A stretch of DNA of 64,000 nucleotides from Rhizobium mongolense subsp. loessense (GTDB lineage: Bacteria > Pseudomonadota > Alphaproteobacteria > Rhizobiales > Rhizobiaceae): contig NZ_FMTM01000001.1 in the NCBI RefSeq assembly GCF_900099775.1, positions 992,001-1,056,000 of the forward strand. Direction: 5' to 3'. Each line of letters begins with the position of its first letter. Position 1 is the stretch's first letter. Made by a program: the position numbers and the translations under genes. This document shows positions 44,834 to 53,084 of this stretch, piece after piece. The notes below the pieces were generated by a model that saw only the letters and a program-made list of their open reading frames with translations, ran no database searches and was not told where the DNA came from.

Positions 44834-45871
44834 TTAAATCTCGCCCGCCTGCGGCCCCCAGACATCCGTCAGCGCGAAGCCGTCCGGATGGGGATCGAAG
44901 GGGTCGAGCGCCACCTGCGACAGGCCGAAGGTGAAACCCCGGCCGGTGATGGTCGGGATGATGGCCGGGCGGCCTGCAACTTCGGTCACCGCTTGCAAGC
45001 CAACCTCGAATTCCGAGCCGATGATCGAGCGTGACCTGAAGATATCGCCGACCTTGGCCTTGCCGCGTGCATGGAGCGCAGTCAGGTTCGCAGAGCTGCC
45101 GGTGCCGCAGGGCGAGCGGTCGGCACGGCCCGGCCACATGGTCGTGCAGGTGCGCACTGCGCCATCCGGCTCGGTATCGCGAAACATCACATAGGCAACA
45201 CCGGAGATGGCTGGAATTTCCGGATGTATGACCGGAATGTCGCGATTGATGATCTCCTTGAGGATCATTCCTGCCTGTACGAGGCCTGCTGCATTCGTCT
45301 TGTCAATCGTCAGGTTGATCTGGCGGACATCGATCAATGCATAGAAGATGCCGCCATAGCAGATGTCCGCTTTGACCTTGCCCCAATGCGGCGTTTGGAT
45401 CTCGACGTCCAGTTGATGGACGAAAGCCGGAACCATGGTGAGCCGCACCTTCTCGCAGCGGCCATCTCGACAGGTTGCCAGCGCCTTTACCAGGCCGGCC
45501 GCAGTCTCCAGGGTAACGACCGTTTCAGGTTCCTTCATTTCGACGATGCCGGATTCGAGCAGCGCGGTGGTGACGCAAATCGAATTCGAGCCCGAACTCG
45601 CATGCGCCTGATCCGGCTGCAGAATGACGAATGCTGCATCGGCATCGGGATGCTTGGCGGGCAAGAGCAGATTGACGGACCCGATCGGCGCGCCGCGCGG
45701 CTCGAGGCAGAGGAAACGGCGAAGCTCGGTGCCCTTGGGATCGGTATTCAACCAGTGAAGCTGCGCGGCAACGGTTTCGCCAGGAATTTTCGGCAAACCG
45801 CCAATCGCGACCTTGCCGATCTCGCCTTCGCAGTGAACGTCCAGAAGCTGGATGGTACGCTTCCACCTCAT
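44834..45871 (-). CDS. Proline racemase-family, probable 4-hydroxyproline 2-epimerase
   Basis: 345 residues, typical size. At the first active-site position the usual Cys is Ser93 (HASSGSNS); the second is Cys255 in DRSPCGTGSSANL. The Ser/Cys pair has been linked to 4-hydroxyproline epimerases within the family, while Cys/Cys and Cys/Thr members are racemases/epimerases and 3-hydroxyproline dehydratases. AGGAGT precedes the ATG. Follows an SDR and a FAD amino-acid oxidase, as in hydroxyproline breakdown clusters. Confidence 0.82.
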   Translation of the reverse strand: MRWKRTIQLLDVHCEGEIGKVAIGGLPKIPGETVAAQLHWLNTDPKGTELRRFLCLEPRGAPIGSVNLLLPAKHPDADAAFVILQPDQAHASSGSNSICVTTALLESGIVEMKEPETVVTLETAAGLVKALATCRDGRCEKVRLTMVPAFVHQLDVEIQTPHWGKVKADICYGGIFYALIDVRQINLTIDKTNAAGLVQAGMILKEIINRDIPVIHPEIPAISGVAYVMFRDTEPDGAVRTCTTMWPGRADRSPCGTGSSANLTALHARGKAKVGDIFRSRSIIGSEFEVGLQAVTEVAGRPAIIPTITGRGFTFGLSQVALDPFDPHPDGFALTDVWGPQAGEI

Positions 45872-45883
45872 TTTTTACTCCTA

Positions 45884-46594
45884 TCAAACGTGACGCGTGA
45901 CGCCGCCATCGACGCGGATATTCTGACCCGTGATGTAGCCAGCGCCGTCAGAAAGCAGGAAAGCAGCGGTCTTTGCGATTTCTTCCATGTGGCCGATCCG
46001 CTTCATCGGGATCTTGTCTGCGGTTTCCGGCTTGTGGTTGAGGCTGTCGATATAACCGGGCAGGATGCAGTTCATGCGGATATTATCCGCGCCATAGCGA
46101 TCCGAATAAAGCTTGGTGAAGGCGCCTGCCGCCGCGCGATAGGTGCAGGAAACGGGGAAGATCAGTGACGGTTCATAGGCGGCGAAGGTCGTGATGTTTA
46201 CGAAAGCGCCTTTGCCCTGTTTGAGCATGACGGGCGTCACGAGACGGGCCATGCGCACCAGAGACAGGATCATCATGTCGGAACCGAGCGTCCACATCTC
46301 ATCAGTGATATCCAGGAGATCGCCCTTCGGCGGATGACCGGTGTGGTTCACGACAGCGTCGATGCGGCCATAGGTCTTCATCGTCAGGTCGAAAATCGCC
46401 TGGATGTCGTCAGCCTTTTGCGCCACGCCGCGCCAGGCAACGCCGCCAAGCTCGAGGGCCAGCTTCTCGCAGCTTTCGGAGGGCGACATCAGCGCCAGAC
46501 GATAGCCCTGCGCAGCCAGTTCGCGGGCAATCGCCTCGCCCATGCCACGGCCGCCACCTGTGATCAGCGCTACGGGCTTCGTGCTATCGGACAT
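45884..46594 (-). CDS. SDR-family oxidoreductase
   Basis: 236 residues. TGGGRGMGEAIARELAAQG, VVNHTGHPP in place of the usual NNAG, and the CTYRAAAGAF segment where the YxxxK Tyr lies but the Lys is replaced by Ala or displaced, so catalysis may be altered. Ends GYITGQNIRVDGGVT. AGGAGGAA before the ATG. Middle gene of the hydroxyproline-type operon; reaction unknown. Confidence 0.82.
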   Translation of the reverse strand: MSDSTKPVALITGGGRGMGEAIARELAAQGYRLALMSPSESCEKLALELGGVAWRGVAQKADDIQAIFDLTMKTYGRIDAVVNHTGHPPKGDLLDITDEMWTLGSDMMILSLVRMARLVTPVMLKQGKGAFVNITTFAAYEPSLIFPVSCTYRAAAGAFTKLYSDRYGADNIRMNCILPGYIDSLNHKPETADKIPMKRIGHMEEIAKTAAFLLSDGAGYITGQNIRVDGGVTRHV

Positions 46595-46603
46595 CGGTTC
46601 CTC

Positions 46604-47854
46604 CTAATATCGGTTTAAGCGAAAGGGGGTCATGTCGACGGTGGGTTTGCCCCCCGCCACCATATCGGCGATCAGCTGCGCTGTCGTCGCCGAAAGCGTC
46701 AGGCCGAGATGGCCGTGGCCGGTTGCATACCAGACACCCGGCATCTTCGATGAAGGCGAGATGATCGGGATCGTATCCGGCAGTGCCGGGCGATGGCCCA
46801 TCCATTCGGTTGTCTCTTCGATCTTCAATCCCGGCAGCGCACGTTGCGCATGGCGCACGAGCAATCGCGGCCGGCGGAAATCCGGCGGCGCGTCGAGACC
46901 CGCCAGTTCGACGTTGCCGCCGACGCGAATGCCGCCGGCCGTCGGCGTCACCATGAAAGCCCGATGCGGCCAGATGACCGAATAGCGCATCGAGATGCCG
47001 GGCTTCATGATCTGTGTGTGATAGCCGCGCTCGGTCTCCAGCGGGATCGGCTCGCCAAGCTTTGCGGCAAGCTCGCGCGTGTGCACACCGGCTGCCAGTA
47101 CCACTGAGTTGACCTCGATGCGGCCGCCGTCCTGAAGCAGCACGACGGCATCGCCAGTCGGTTTGCGTTCGATATTGCGAACGACACCTGAAACGAAGCG
47201 CGCGCCCGCCGCCTGGGCGGCGTCCGCAAGCTTGACCACCAATTGGTAGGGATCACGGATCGATTTGTTGTCCGGCAAAAGCACGGCCTTCGCGATCGAG
47301 GGCGAAAGTTCCGGCTCGTAGTGGCCGATCGCGCCGCCGTTCAAGATCTCGAAATCAAAGCCATAGCGCTGCATTAACTCGATATGGCCGCGGTCGGCGG
47401 CGAATTCAGCTTCCGTCTCATAGATGGCGAGGCAGCCGTCCTCCGTCATGAGTTCCGGTGCGCCGATTGCAGAAAGCATGGTCCGGAAATCGCCTAGCGC
47501 CCGGCGCGTCAGGTTCATGCCTGCATCTTCGATCCCGCGCAGACGGGACGGGCGGCCGGCCGCGATGAAGCGCAGGAACCACGGAAGCATTTTCGGAGCG
47601 TAAGACGGACGCAGCCAGACCGGCCCCTCGGGGTCCATCAGCCAGCGGGGAATTTTCTTCCAGGTCGCCGGACCAGAACCGGCGGTGAAATCGAGCGCGA
47701 TGCTCGCCATATTCCCGTAGGACGTGCCACGGCCCGGCTCGCCCTTGTCGATCAGCGTCACCTGAAAACCGCGTTGCTGCATTTCGAAGGCGATCGATGC
47801 GCCGATTACGCCTGCGCCGACTACGGCGACTGTCTGCTTCCTCTCATTCGTCAT
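46604..47854 (-). CDS. FAD-dependent D-amino acid (hydroxyproline) dehydrogenase
   Basis: 416 residues, DAO/DadA family: FAD motif VAVVGAGVIGASIAFEMQQRG, VLAAGVHTRELA, and C-terminal GVWYATGHGHLGLTLSATTA. In hydroxyproline pathways such an enzyme oxidises cis-4-hydroxy-D-proline made by the epimerase. Start probably 47854; in-frame ATG 47866 and TTG 47869 are alternatives. First gene of the three-gene operon. Confidence 0.85.
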   Translation of the reverse strand: MTNERKQTVAVVGAGVIGASIAFEMQQRGFQVTLIDKGEPGRGTSYGNMASIALDFTAGSGPATWKKIPRWLMDPEGPVWLRPSYAPKMLPWFLRFIAAGRPSRLRGIEDAGMNLTRRALGDFRTMLSAIGAPELMTEDGCLAIYETEAEFAADRGHIELMQRYGFDFEILNGGAIGHYEPELSPSIAKAVLLPDNKSIRDPYQLVVKLADAAQAAGARFVSGVVRNIERKPTGDAVVLLQDGGRIEVNSVVLAAGVHTRELAAKLGEPIPLETERGYHTQIMKPGISMRYSVIWPHRAFMVTPTAGGIRVGGNVELAGLDAPPDFRRPRLLVRHAQRALPGLKIEETTEWMGHRPALPDTIPIISPSSKMPGVWYATGHGHLGLTLSATTAQLIADMVAGGKPTVDMTPFRLNRY

Positions 47855-47936
47855 ATCATCATCCATCAAGGCAAGGCTTTACCGGCACGACTTGCGTTGT
47901 GATATATCAGAATGAGATGAATGCCTATGAGGAATT

Positions 47937-49190
47937 TTATTGTGTCGGCAAACCGGCACCGACCGTATCGCCGACCGAGCCGGCGGTATTCTCCACCGAC
48001 TGGCCGAAGCGCTTCAGCTGGGCATCATAGTTGCGGCGCGTGCGCGGATCGAAGATCGCGATCGGGGTACTGACGGCAACGCTGGCCGCGCTGCCGACCG
48101 TCTGCGCAGCACCGATCGCGACGGCACCAACCGCTTCGCCAAGACCGACCTGCGAATCGGTGATCGTCTGGCCGGCGATCAGCCGGTCGCCGATCAGCTT
48201 CACGACTTCCGGGCTTTCGGCGAATTTGCCGTGGTTCAGCCTGTCGCCGCCCTTGAGCTTGGTGAGATCGAGGACGGTGATGCCCGCCGCCTCGAGCTTG
48301 CTGCGATAGGGCTCCGCCGAAGGATCGATCTGCCCGAGGCGATCGACATTGCCGGAAATGCGGCGCGAAAGCGCCAGCGCGCGGTCGTCCCGCGAAACGA
48401 AGATGGTAAAGTGCGGCCTCTCCTCGCCGAGGCTGACGAATTGCCGCCCGAAAACATCAACGTCAAGATCGGGTGAGGCAAGGATGACGTTGTTGATCTT
48501 GCTTGCAACATGCCCGTCCCGGATCGCCATCTGGCGCAGCGCCTCGACGGTCAGCCAAGTGCCCATGGAATGCGCCATGATGGTGATATCGCTGACGGCC
48601 GGGTTCCGGGCGGTGCGGCGCAGCAGCTCTTCCAGCGCATCGCGAGAATAATTCGTGCTTTCCTTGTCGTAGTTATAGTCGAAGATGCTTCCGCGCGACG
48701 GCCAGGTGAAGACGACCGGCGCCACGTCCGCATGCGAATCGTGAACGATCTGCGCGAAGCGGTAAACGGAATCCTCGTAAAGATTGTTGAAGCCATGAAC
48801 AAAGACCAGCACGCGGCGGCTCTTCGGCATATGGCTCTTCAGCCAAACCTCGCCCGCCTGCTCTCCTTCCAGCGGGTCGACGGACACGGTGACGAAATCG
48901 CGAAGTGGATTTGCCGGCAGGCGCTTCGGCCATTGCACCTGACCGACCTTGCGATTGGCATCCGGCGGTATCGAAACGTTGACCGCATTAACCATCAGCC
49001 CGGTGCCGCGCTCGCCGGAAAAGAGGACGGCGGGGTCCTTGTCCTGCGCGCGCGTGGTTGCGACGAGAAGATCGACTTTCGAAGTGCCCGGCTGCACGGA
49101 TCCCACCGGCGTCATCACGCCGATGTGCCGTCCGCCGCAGGCCGATAACAGGAAGGCAGCAAGCGTCAGGCTCGCAAGCGTCTTCCGCAT
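47937..49190 (-). CDS. Alpha/beta hydrolase lipoprotein (DUF900 family)
   Basis: 417 residues. Signal peptide with lipobox (AAFLLSAC). Hydrolase core: LVFVHGFNNLYEDSVYR and the nucleophile elbow IMAHSMGTWLT with Ser, FTWPSRG between. After the core, a 100-residue tail with hydrophobic Ala/Val/Gly-rich segments. DUF900 proteins are secreted serine hydrolases of unknown substrate. Start at 49190 (MRKTLAS); upstream ATG at 49211 possible. Confidence 0.82.
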   Translation of the reverse strand: MRKTLASLTLAAFLLSACGGRHIGVMTPVGSVQPGTSKVDLLVATTRAQDKDPAVLFSGERGTGLMVNAVNVSIPPDANRKVGQVQWPKRLPANPLRDFVTVSVDPLEGEQAGEVWLKSHMPKSRRVLVFVHGFNNLYEDSVYRFAQIVHDSHADVAPVVFTWPSRGSIFDYNYDKESTNYSRDALEELLRRTARNPAVSDITIMAHSMGTWLTVEALRQMAIRDGHVASKINNVILASPDLDVDVFGRQFVSLGEERPHFTIFVSRDDRALALSRRISGNVDRLGQIDPSAEPYRSKLEAAGITVLDLTKLKGGDRLNHGKFAESPEVVKLIGDRLIAGQTITDSQVGLGEAVGAVAIGAAQTVGSAASVAVSTPIAIFDPRTRRNYDAQLKRFGQSVENTAGSVGDTVGAGLPTQ

Positions 49191-49343
49191 GGCCCCCGAT
49201 CCGTCAAACATCCCCTACTCCAACATCGACGCCTGGCTGAACGCTCTGGCTGCTGCTCAAATAAGCCGTGGGCGTCGGGGGAGTCAAATAAGGCAAGCAG
49301 CCCGTTAGCCTCACAATAGATGCGCATACTGATTTTCAGGGAT

Positions 49344-49465
49344 GAAATAGAAAAGAGCCCGGCGCGGGAGGAGGTGCACCGGGCTCTTGATCCTGACTGG
49401 CAACTGGGAGGAGGAGTGTTACCAGTCTGCGTAAGCGCGCTGGGAGGAGGAGTGCGCTACTTACG
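49344..49465 (-). ncRNA. Alpha-r14/NfeR1-like sRNA with three CCUCCUCCC hairpins
   Basis: On the minus strand, three hairpins in a row each show CCUCCUCCC in the loop: stem 1 at 49431-49464, stem 2 at 49395-49427, and stem 3 at 49354-49387, whose AGAGCCCGG/CCGGGCTCT stem is followed by TTTTCTATTT and is a Rho-independent terminator. The motif copies are at 49442-49450, 49406-49414 and 49366-49374. About 120 nt from an AT-rich -10-like TTTATA (minus, 49475-49470). This architecture matches the rhizobial alpha-r14 (NfeR1, 'cuckoo') family, trans-acting sRNAs that use the anti-Shine-Dalgarno loops on transporter and other mRNAs. Confidence 0.82.
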
Positions 49466-49626
49466 AAGCTATAAATACCCGATTGATTTGATCGAGAATA
49501 GGGTTATTACCGCAATGCAGCAATGCACATAGCGCATGGCTCGACGCGCAATCTTTCGAAGGCGCCTCATTTTGCAGCAACTTTGATCAACTGGTCAAAA
49601 ATATCGTTCCGGTAAAATGCGATAAC

Positions 49627-50262
49627 CTAAAGCCGATTTTTCGCCTCGTCGCCAAAATCCGCCAGCAACTTCCAAAGATCCGCAAAAAGCTCCCTCGCAA
49701 ACGCCTCGAGTGGGCCTTCTGGCGGACGCTCCTGCCAGCGCTCGCCGCCAACACGCAATGCACCGATGACGATCGCAGAGAGAAGCCGCATCCGAGCCCG
49801 GACCTCCTTCCCTTCGGCGCTTCTTGCGACCAATGCTTCCGTCAGCTTCTGCTCAAGTTTTGCATATTTCATCTGATCGCGCGCTTTCAGCACAGGTGTG
49901 CGACGGACGAGTTCACCAAGGGCGAGACCACGTTCATTGGCGGAAGCGGCAACGGTTTCCACGATTGCTTCTTCAACGACCTTCAGGGGCGAGTAGCTCT
50001 TTGGCCTTGCGGCGATGGCAGCCATCAGCCGGTCGGCAAAGGAATCTTGCCAGGCGAAGACGACCTCTTCCTTGGAGGGGAAATAGTCGAAAAAGCTGCG
50101 CTTCGACACGTCGGCGGAATCCGTGATGTCCTCGATCGTCGTTGCATCAAAGCCGCGTTCGAGAAACAGCGTCATTGCCGCCTGCTCAATGCGCTCGCGC
50201 GTCTGGCGCCGCTTGCGCTCGCGGCGCCCTTCTGCAGTGCCGGTCTGTTTCGATTCAGCCAT
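49627..50262 (-). CDS. TetR/AcrR-family regulator
   Basis: 211 residues. HTH: RERIEQAAMTLFLERGFDATTIEDITDSADVSKRSFFDYFPSKEEVVF near the N-terminus; C-terminal helical domain with TetR_C-type features. Preceded by a basic stretch. Separated by 15 bases from the methyltransferase gene upstream on the same strand, so the two may form one transcript. Confidence 0.88.
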   Translation of the reverse strand: MAESKQTGTAEGRRERKRRQTRERIEQAAMTLFLERGFDATTIEDITDSADVSKRSFFDYFPSKEEVVFAWQDSFADRLMAAIAARPKSYSPLKVVEEAIVETVAASANERGLALGELVRRTPVLKARDQMKYAKLEQKLTEALVARSAEGKEVRARMRLLSAIVIGALRVGGERWQERPPEGPLEAFARELFADLWKLLADFGDEAKNRL

Positions 50263-50277
50263 TTGCGTCCGATTTCA

Positions 50278-50973
50278 TCAGCCGCCAGCCTCTCCTGCGG
50301 CCGTTTCGATCTCCGCTTCCCTGCTATGATATTTGAAGCGCTCCCGCGAGAGCTCAAGCGGCTTGCGGCGCGAAATTCTGTAGACTGCGGCAGGCGGCAG
50401 GTTCCGCATCGTGCCGCCAATATGCGTTGCCTTGAGCCCCATCCGGTCGAGGATTGGCCGCGGCACAGGGCAGCGTGGGCCGTAAGTGAATTGATAAAAC
50501 GCACCGCCAGGCCGCATGTAGGTGAAAGCGCCGGCGAGAATGGCGGTGATCTTGCGTGGCGACATCGAAAGCAGCGGCAAGCCGCTGACCACCGCCCCAA
50601 CTGGCTCGCCTTGGAAAATGCCGGCGTGTGCCAAATGCCCCGCATCCATCTGCAAGACGCGAGCGGACGGAAAGCGAGCCTTGAGGCCATCGATGAATTC
50701 GGGGCCATATTCGATCAGCGTCAAATCCGCCTCTTTGAGCCCGCGCGCAAGCAGCGCACGCGTAAAAACACCCGTACCAGGGCCCAGTTCAATGATCGGC
50801 CCGTCAAGTGCTGCGATTTCCTTCGTCATCAACTTGGCGAGCGAAACCCCGGAGGGAGCGATTGCAGCGACGCGAAGTGGATTGCTGATCCACGAACGGA
50901 AGAAATGCAGGAAATCCGAGCATGCAATGTTTGCGGTCATGTTGATTGGCCCACTTTTGAAATTCAACGTCAT
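50278..50973 (-). CDS. SAM-dependent methyltransferase, phospholipid N-methyltransferase (Pmt) type
   Basis: 231 residues. FFRSWISNPLRVAAIAPSG is typical of rhizobial/Rhodobacter PmtA-like enzymes; SAM motif IIELGPGTGVFTRALL; acidic end of beta-2 in LTLIEYGPEF; VVSGLPLLSM as the motif IV region. May methylate phosphatidylethanolamine toward phosphatidylcholine, or be a related rRNA/lipid enzyme. Alternative start at 50940. Confidence 0.78.
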   Translation of the reverse strand: MTLNFKSGPINMTANIACSDFLHFFRSWISNPLRVAAIAPSGVSLAKLMTKEIAALDGPIIELGPGTGVFTRALLARGLKEADLTLIEYGPEFIDGLKARFPSARVLQMDAGHLAHAGIFQGEPVGAVVSGLPLLSMSPRKITAILAGAFTYMRPGGAFYQFTYGPRCPVPRPILDRMGLKATHIGGTMRNLPPAAVYRISRRKPLELSRERFKYHSREAEIETAAGEAGG

Positions 50974-51197
50974 TACCTGCCAGGCATCGCTTCAGAACGG
51001 CAATTCCAAGAAGCCATCAGCCGCGCAGCGCGACATCCCGATTGAACGGGATCCTATCCTTTCAATTATTGCACTTTTATATCTATTGCATTTTTGCACT
51101 TGGTGCAACGCATACGAGCCAGAATTTATCGACGGCCGCAGACATGCAGCCACACCGGCCAGCAAGCAGTTCTCCAAAGAGAGCGTTTCGGACTGCC

Positions 51198-51512
51198 CTA
51201 TCGATCGTAGACCGCGCGATAGCCTTCGGACGAGGCGCAGGCGTCATACTGCCTGCGCGCAGCGCCGCGCGAAAGCGCTTCCGCTTCGGCGCTGTCATAA
51301 TCGCCAGTCATCTGTGCACGCAGTTTATATTGCTGCATCGCTTCGCCATACATCGCATTGGCTTCGCCCATGCACATGACGTGGGCAAGGAATGGCGGAT
51401 TGACCGGGCTGCCGACGGGATAGAGAACCAGCTTGTCGGCATAGGTGACACATCCGGCAAGAATGACCGCGACCGCCATCATCGAAATCACAACCTGGGT
51501 TCTCGCCTTCAT
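51198..51512 (-). CDS. Small hypothetical lipoprotein
   Basis: 104 residues. Signal peptide with lipobox VAVILAGC, then a helical mature part (MCMGEANAMYGEAMQQYKLRA) with paired Cys. GGGAGAG lies 6 bases before the ATG at 51512; the longer frame to 51542 is unlikely. Function not recognised. Confidence 0.65.
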   Translation of the reverse strand: MKARTQVVISMMAVAVILAGCVTYADKLVLYPVGSPVNPPFLAHVMCMGEANAMYGEAMQQYKLRAQMTGDYDSAEAEALSRGAARRQYDACASSEGYRAVYDR

Positions 51513-51723
51513 AGTTCTCTCCCGCGCCCCGCTCCGCACCATCGCGGCGCAGAACGCAGATATATGCGCAAGATTGCGCGAAGCTAAGCAAGTTGATCGA
51601 CGGCCGCAACAAGATGGTCTCCGAACCGCTTACACTTGCGGCCGCCCGTTCGCCGTTGACTTCCCGGATGATGAGAGGAAAATGTCCCTTATGCGTCCCA
51701 GGCAAACATAGGGAGTGCCTACG

Positions 51724-52194
51724 ATGACGATCGCAGGAAAACTTCAGGACTATATAGCCGGTGAGGGTATCGCTTACGACACCGTCGCTCATCACCGCAC
51801 AGCAACGACCAGCCAGTCGGCGCAAGCCGCGCATATTCCGGGCAGCAGGCTGGCCAAATCCGTGGTCGTACATCACGAAACGGGGTATGTCCTAGCCGTT
51901 GTACCGAGCACACACCGGATCGAGCTCTCCACCTTGCAGGATCTGATGAACAGGCGTCTTGGCCTCGCCTCGGAGGAGGAGGTTAGCTCGCTTTTTTCGG
52001 ATTGCGACATTGGCGCGGTACCACCCATCGGACCCGCTTACGATGTGCCGGTGATCCTCGACGAAAGTCTCGGCGACGCGAGCGACGTCTATTTTGAAGG
52101 CGGCGACCACAAGACACTCGTGCATGTCACTGGGCCCAATTTTCGCAGCCTCATGAAGGATGCGCAAATCGCCCGCTTCAGCCACCTGCCGTAG
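51724..52194 (+). CDS. YbaK/EbsC-family aminoacyl-tRNA deacylase
   Basis: 156 residues. LAKSVVVHHETGYVLAVVPSTHRIEL contains the conserved catalytic Lys region, and VYFEGGDHKTLVHVTG the C-terminal hallmark. Free-standing editing proteins hydrolyse mischarged tRNA such as Ala- or Cys-tRNA(Pro). GGGAG lies 8 bases before the ATG at 51724. Not linked to a synthetase gene here. Confidence 0.85.
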   Translation: MTIAGKLQDYIAGEGIAYDTVAHHRTATTSQSAQAAHIPGSRLAKSVVVHHETGYVLAVVPSTHRIELSTLQDLMNRRLGLASEEEVSSLFSDCDIGAVPPIGPAYDVPVILDESLGDASDVYFEGGDHKTLVHVTGPNFRSLMKDAQIARFSHLP

Positions 52195-52239
52195 TTGTCA
52201 CGATCCCGGACGCGGCCTTGACGGGCCTACAGACTTGGG

Positions 52240-52515
52240 CAAATGGGCCAAGATCGAGGTGTTGGCGGATATGCCTGTGGCGAGCGTCGGATCGTCGGCA
52301 TCAAACAGCGTGGCCGGTGGTCGCAATCTCGACCACATTTGCATCGCAACGAGCCCCTCCATCACGAAGAGCTACGTGCGCACCTGGAGAGCCCCGGCAT
52401 CCAACAGAGCAAGTCACGCAAAGGCAACTGCCTCGAAAACGCGGCAATGGAGAGCCTCTTCGCAACCCTCACGTCCGAGCTCTTCTATCCCAATCGAAGT
52501 TTCGCGACAAATCGA
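52240..52515 (+). pseudogene. Fragment of IS3-family transposase (OrfB C-terminal part)
   Basis: In one frame, 52333-52503 encodes ELRAHLESPGIQQSKSRKGN followed by NAAMESLFATLTSELFYPNR, which corresponds to the C-terminal DDE region of IS3 transposases (SRKGNCxDNAPMES), with the catalytic Glu. No OrfA, DD residues or terminal repeats are present: a decayed scrap. Confidence 0.75.
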
Positions 52516-52555
52516 CAGGGTCAATGTCGTTACTCCTGGGATCACCGTCTATCGG

Positions 52556-52960
52556 ATGGGGCGTGTAAAGATCGGCACGAGCTGTTCGCCTCCATGCCCG
52601 TGCAGGATTGCTCGGATCAGTCTTGATGTCCGCGATAGCAATTGCAGGTACGCCGTCAGAGGAGCATCGCACGGCCCATTGACCATCAAGTGCGGCTATT
52701 CCCGAGGGGGCTGTCACACTTGCGGCGAGTGGGCAGAAAAGCTGATCCAAACTTATTGCTTGCAGCATGTCCCAGTGCCTCTGCTGCGAAGACGGGTGCA
52801 GAGGAAGGCGTCTCGCCTGTAGTGGAGAACAGGACGCAATCCACATCAAGCCGCTCGTATTCGGCGAATATTTCTGGATAGTGCAGCTCCATGCCAAGCG
52901 CGCAACCGAAACAAAGACCGTCCACCTCAAACGTCACCGGACCAGCCCCGGCATAGCTTC
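52556..52960 (-). pseudogene. Truncated, frameshifted carbon-nitrogen hydrolase
   Basis: Minus-strand homology to nitrilase-family carbon-nitrogen hydrolases begins GAGPVTFEVDGLCFGCALGM and runs through HYPEIFAEYERLDVDCVLFS and EALGHAASNKF (to about 52750), then continues in another frame with SVTAPSGIAALDGQWAVRCS and AWRRTARADLYTPH. The N-terminal half is missing, the catalytic Cys motif is not recognisable (the CALGM position), and the 3' end runs toward the IS3 scrap. Non-functional remnant. Confidence 0.68.
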
Positions 52961-53084
52961 GCAGAAATTACGCAACCTTGTCAGTTCAGCAGCATACCCT
53001 AGTTTGAAGTCGCGCGGGATTTTCGCGACCGATGTGCATGCCGTTGTTCGAAAGTAGCTTTTCAAATCACAAGGGGCCTCCATC

